Shown here one piece after another: positions 33,101-35,239 of a DNA stretch of 35,239 bases. The number at the start of each line of letters is the position of its first letter. The stretch's first letter is position 1. The translations under genes were made by a program, and so were the position numbers. The DNA comes from Podaxis mareebaensis. Its lineage: Eukaryota > Basidiomycota > Agaricomycetes > Agaricales > Agaricaceae. Under the pieces are notes generated by a model. That model was not told the origin of the DNA and did not search any database. It worked only from the letters and a program-made list of their open reading frames with translations. Where the stretch lies: the NCBI GenBank assembly GCA_018524725.1, contig JAEUWP010000580.1:1-35239 (forward strand), written 5' to 3'.

Positions 33101-33596
33101 TGTCTCTGGATCAGATGATCAGACAGTCAGGATTTGGAGTGCACGGACGAGCAAGTTGGAAGCCAAATTGGAGGGCCACACACATTCAGTGACGTCCGTT
33201 GCCTTTTCGCATGATGGCATGCGAGTTGCCTCCGGATCCTATGACCGCACGGTCAGGATTTGGAGCGCGAGGAGAGGTGAGTTTATACCCAAATCTGAGA
33301 GCCATATGAATTCAGGTTGCTTTTTTGCTTGATGTCATCAGTTGTTCCATCAAACTTGACACCGGTAAGGTTTCACATTCTGACCAACAGCCCGCAACAT
33401 TGAATTTCCTCTTCAGCTCCATCCCCCCCCTCTTTCTTTCTCTGATGATGGTCACTGGATGGTGGATGCACATTGTCATTGCTGGATCCCCCTTCCTTAT
33501 CGCAATATGACATCATATGCATTTTCTGGTAACAAAGCCTGTTTTGGATATGTATCTGGCTCCGTAGTTATTCTAGATGTAACCTCTGCGGCATAG
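30148..33596 (+). pseudogene. NLR-C: 5'-truncated NLR with 18 WD40 repeats
   Basis: Homology to NLR-B begins abruptly at LNCSILGFSLTTF, the last part of the NACHT-associated helices; the N-terminal motif, Walker A and Walker B are absent. Introns at about 30419-30476 and 30748-30797 join in phase, then 30798-33332 is open: CIQTANIRRLQLLVDDARQF, WIPKKSIIRQIYGAQ, and 18 WD40 repeats. A further C-terminal exon, roughly 33410-33596, encodes SFSDDGHWMVDAHCHCWIP and ACFGYVSGSVVILDV, the usual end of WD40 NLRs. No stop interrupts the propeller. It could be expressed from a cryptic start as a WD40-only protein, or be a silent repeat donor. Confidence 0.8.
31035..33301 (+). repeat. 18 tandem 126-bp WD40 repeats
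   Basis: Eighteen consecutive 42-residue units with the core VxSVAFSPDGxxVVSGSxD and TVRIWNARTxELEAKLEGH. Units 2-11 form one subfamily (SPDG/SPNG, WNARTSELEAKLEGH) and 12-18 another (SHDD/SHDG, RIW). Units 4/6 (HWVRS) and 5/7 (DVVRS) alternate, indicating a two-unit duplication. A seven-bladed propeller needs seven, so this makes two to three propellers. Differences concentrate at a few positions, such as the residues after GH and around the DG turn. Confidence 0.95.
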
Positions 33597-33776
33597 ATGC
33601 CTAGCCGAATCATCAGCTATAGCAATCTGGATTATTCTGTTGACAACTACAACTGGGCATTGGTTGTCGCTGTATCTGAATTTGTACGCTTTCTAAATTT
33701 GATGTATTGATCGGACTAGGAGGCGCGTGACAACCGATGTATTGACAGTCTTCTACGCTACGTCGTCCACTGGGCG

Positions 33777-35239
33777 ATGGAAACAAACGACAACTACCTC
33801 CACAGACCAAATTCATCCTCTTCAGCAGTAGATCTCACCGGCATTGGCCTCTCGGCACCTCCATCACCGTCGCTCGAGCCCTCAGACAGCAGGGCATCGC
33901 TTTCGCGCCGGCGCAGTTGGTCTCATCGGCCTGTAGAGCCTGGCCAGGATCCCCTTCGCCTCAATCTGGCAGAATACGCCTCGACCAGTGTACGCTCTGC
34001 GCCTGCCAAATACCCCAACGAAGATCCGTTTTGGGATTCGCCGACGGAGGAGCGCGCGCTCAAGGGGTACCCATACACTGCAGATGCGGTGGGGTACGAT
34101 AGGCGCACATATGAGCCTTCGCAAGCCGAGTTCTCGACAGCTTCGTTAATCGCGGGCGGTGGGCTTGGGGATGGGCAAAGGGAGGATGATGAAGCACATT
34201 TGACCAAGAATATGTCGAGGAATGGGACAGAGGAAGTTTGGGCGGCTGGTGATCCGGAGCGGTCGGTCGGGAGTGCAAGAAAACGGACGTTGAGGTATAG
34301 TGTTTCGCCATCGCCGCTGAAGAAGACAGGTTCTGCGATTCGGAATGTGTCGCAGAACATCAGGCGAGTGTCGTTGAGAGTCGTGAATCTGGCTGGGAGT
34401 GGATTGGAAAACCAGCTCGAGCTCGGAGACGGTGACGACGCCTCGGGAAAGCATGACCTGGGTGATGAAGAAGACATTCCGGACCTTGCTAAAGTGATTC
34501 TGATACGTGGGCACACCTTGGGTTGCCTGGGGCCCACCAGTAGGTTCAGGTTGGGCTTGTACAAGGCCCTCGTGTATCCGTACGTCTGTTTCTTCGTGTT
34601 CAATAGCTATGTTGATGCATTGAGCACAGCTGGACTGAACCTATTATCCTTGTTCTCATTATACTCAATGCTATCGTTTTGACGATTCAAGCATTTCCTT
34701 CCCTCACGCTCCCGCAATCCGATCCACCCGCCCTCCCTCCGCGTACACGCGGCTACTTTCACACCTGGGAGGATTGGGCTTTGTTTATACTCTTTTGTAT
34801 CTTCACGTATGTGCCATTTCTCTCATCAGGTCATTTTCTGATAGCCTCCTAGCCTCGAGGCTTTTGCGCGGATGTGTGTGACGGGCTTCATCTTTGACCC
34901 TGAAGTCAGAATGGCCTCCATGTTTTCTTATTCGTCCACGCCATCTATCCCTACAGCCGGTCCTTCGCGTCAGACTTCGCTTTCACGAGGACACAGCATT
35001 ACGCAACGCTTCCGGCGTGTTCAAGACACACTCCTTCGACCGTTCGCCCTCCGTTCGCCCGTACCAACACCCCTTCACGGCCAGTCCTCAACTCAGCGAC
35101 TCCAAACCCAAGCACAGACGCAAGCCGACGATACTGTAACTGAAAAATTCCTCAACGCGGTCCAGAGCGCGCACGATGCTATCCGCAACCCACATGAGCA
35201 GACGTTCCTGTCCCGTGCCATGCGGTCCGATGACAACGA
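33777..35239 (+). CDS. CCH1: CCH1-type voltage-gated calcium channel alpha-1 subunit, 3' end beyond window
   Basis: Start of the large fungal plasma-membrane high-affinity calcium channel (usually 1,800-2,400 residues in four six-helix repeats). Exons: 33777-34579, 34630-34806 and 34853 to the edge; introns of 50 and 46 nt join in phase. Residues 1-250 or so are a cytosolic, Ser/Arg-rich tail (RRRSWSHRP, PAKYPNEDPFWDSP, ALKGYPYTADAV). The first membrane segment of repeat I then appears: YPWTEPIILVLIILNAIVL, TIQAFPSL. It continues with TWEDWALFILFCIFTLEAFA (second helix) and VTGFIFDPE, then a variable loop and NPHEQTFLSRAM at the edge. No frame break is seen. A broken duplicate of its 5' end lies at 26106. 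Identification rests on the S1-S2 pattern and the loop, which are characteristic. Confidence 0.85.

Noticed and set aside
31035..33301. Regular repeats considered as a CRISPR-like array
   Set aside because: Units are directly adjacent, coding, 126 bp long, with no spacers, in a eukaryotic genome.
27917..33596. NLR-B and NLR-C as a single gene
   Set aside because: NLR-B has its own complete tail and stops, followed by a tail duplication; NLR-C restarts within the NACHT-associated helices, duplicating sequence already present in NLR-B.

Overview
The window comes from a mushroom-forming basidiomycete (Agaricomycetes). The evidence is genes broken by many 46-68 nt GT-AG introns, NACHT-type NLR immune receptors, DUF7918 and DUF6698 proteins (both largely confined to these fungi), a basidiomycete CACTA-type transposon, and a fungal CCH1 calcium channel. 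No species is assigned.

Layout. (1) 1-3287, minus strand: a multi-exon NACHT-WD40 receptor (NLR-1) that runs off the left edge inside its WD40 array. (2) 4716-6600, plus: a decayed DUF7918 tail, then an apparently complete six-exon DUF7918 gene ending in a SUMO-interaction-like VIDLT. (3) 7239-7748 and 24552-26057, plus: the two halves of one NLR (NLR-A), split inside the NACHT domain by a 16.8 kb transposon. (4) 7749-24551: that transposon, with CACTA...TAGTG ends. Its left half, read on the minus strand, carries a Plavaka/CMC-like transposase with several nonsense mutations and a nested insertion, a TET/JBP-like 2-oxoglutarate/Fe(II) dioxygenase, and a captured piece of the actin-binding gene abp1. 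Its right half, read on the plus strand, carries a POL5-like captured fragment, a Ser/Pro-rich multi-exon gene and an intact DUF6698 gene. (5) 26106-33596, plus: a broken copy of the 5' end of CCH1, a second decayed DUF7918, NLR-B (one nonsense codon), a duplicated NLR tail, and NLR-C, a 5'-truncated receptor with 18 WD40 repeats. (6) 33777-end, plus: the real CCH1 gene, open to the right edge.

How it fits together. The order DUF7918 - NLR - CCH1 5' end occurs twice in tandem, so the locus grew by segmental duplication beside the calcium-channel gene. One duplicated NLR was later broken by the transposon. NLRs of this class are the fungal non-self-recognition (HET-E/HNWD-like) receptors. The repeated pairing with DUF7918 suggests, but does not prove, a functional link. 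The transposon is notable because it carries an apparently open TET/JBP-like gene while its own transposase shows four apparent CGA-to-TGA changes, the pattern left by deamination of methylated CpG. Exon joins are my own splice predictions from GT/AG sites and reading phase; homologies are from recognised family patterns, not from a database search.
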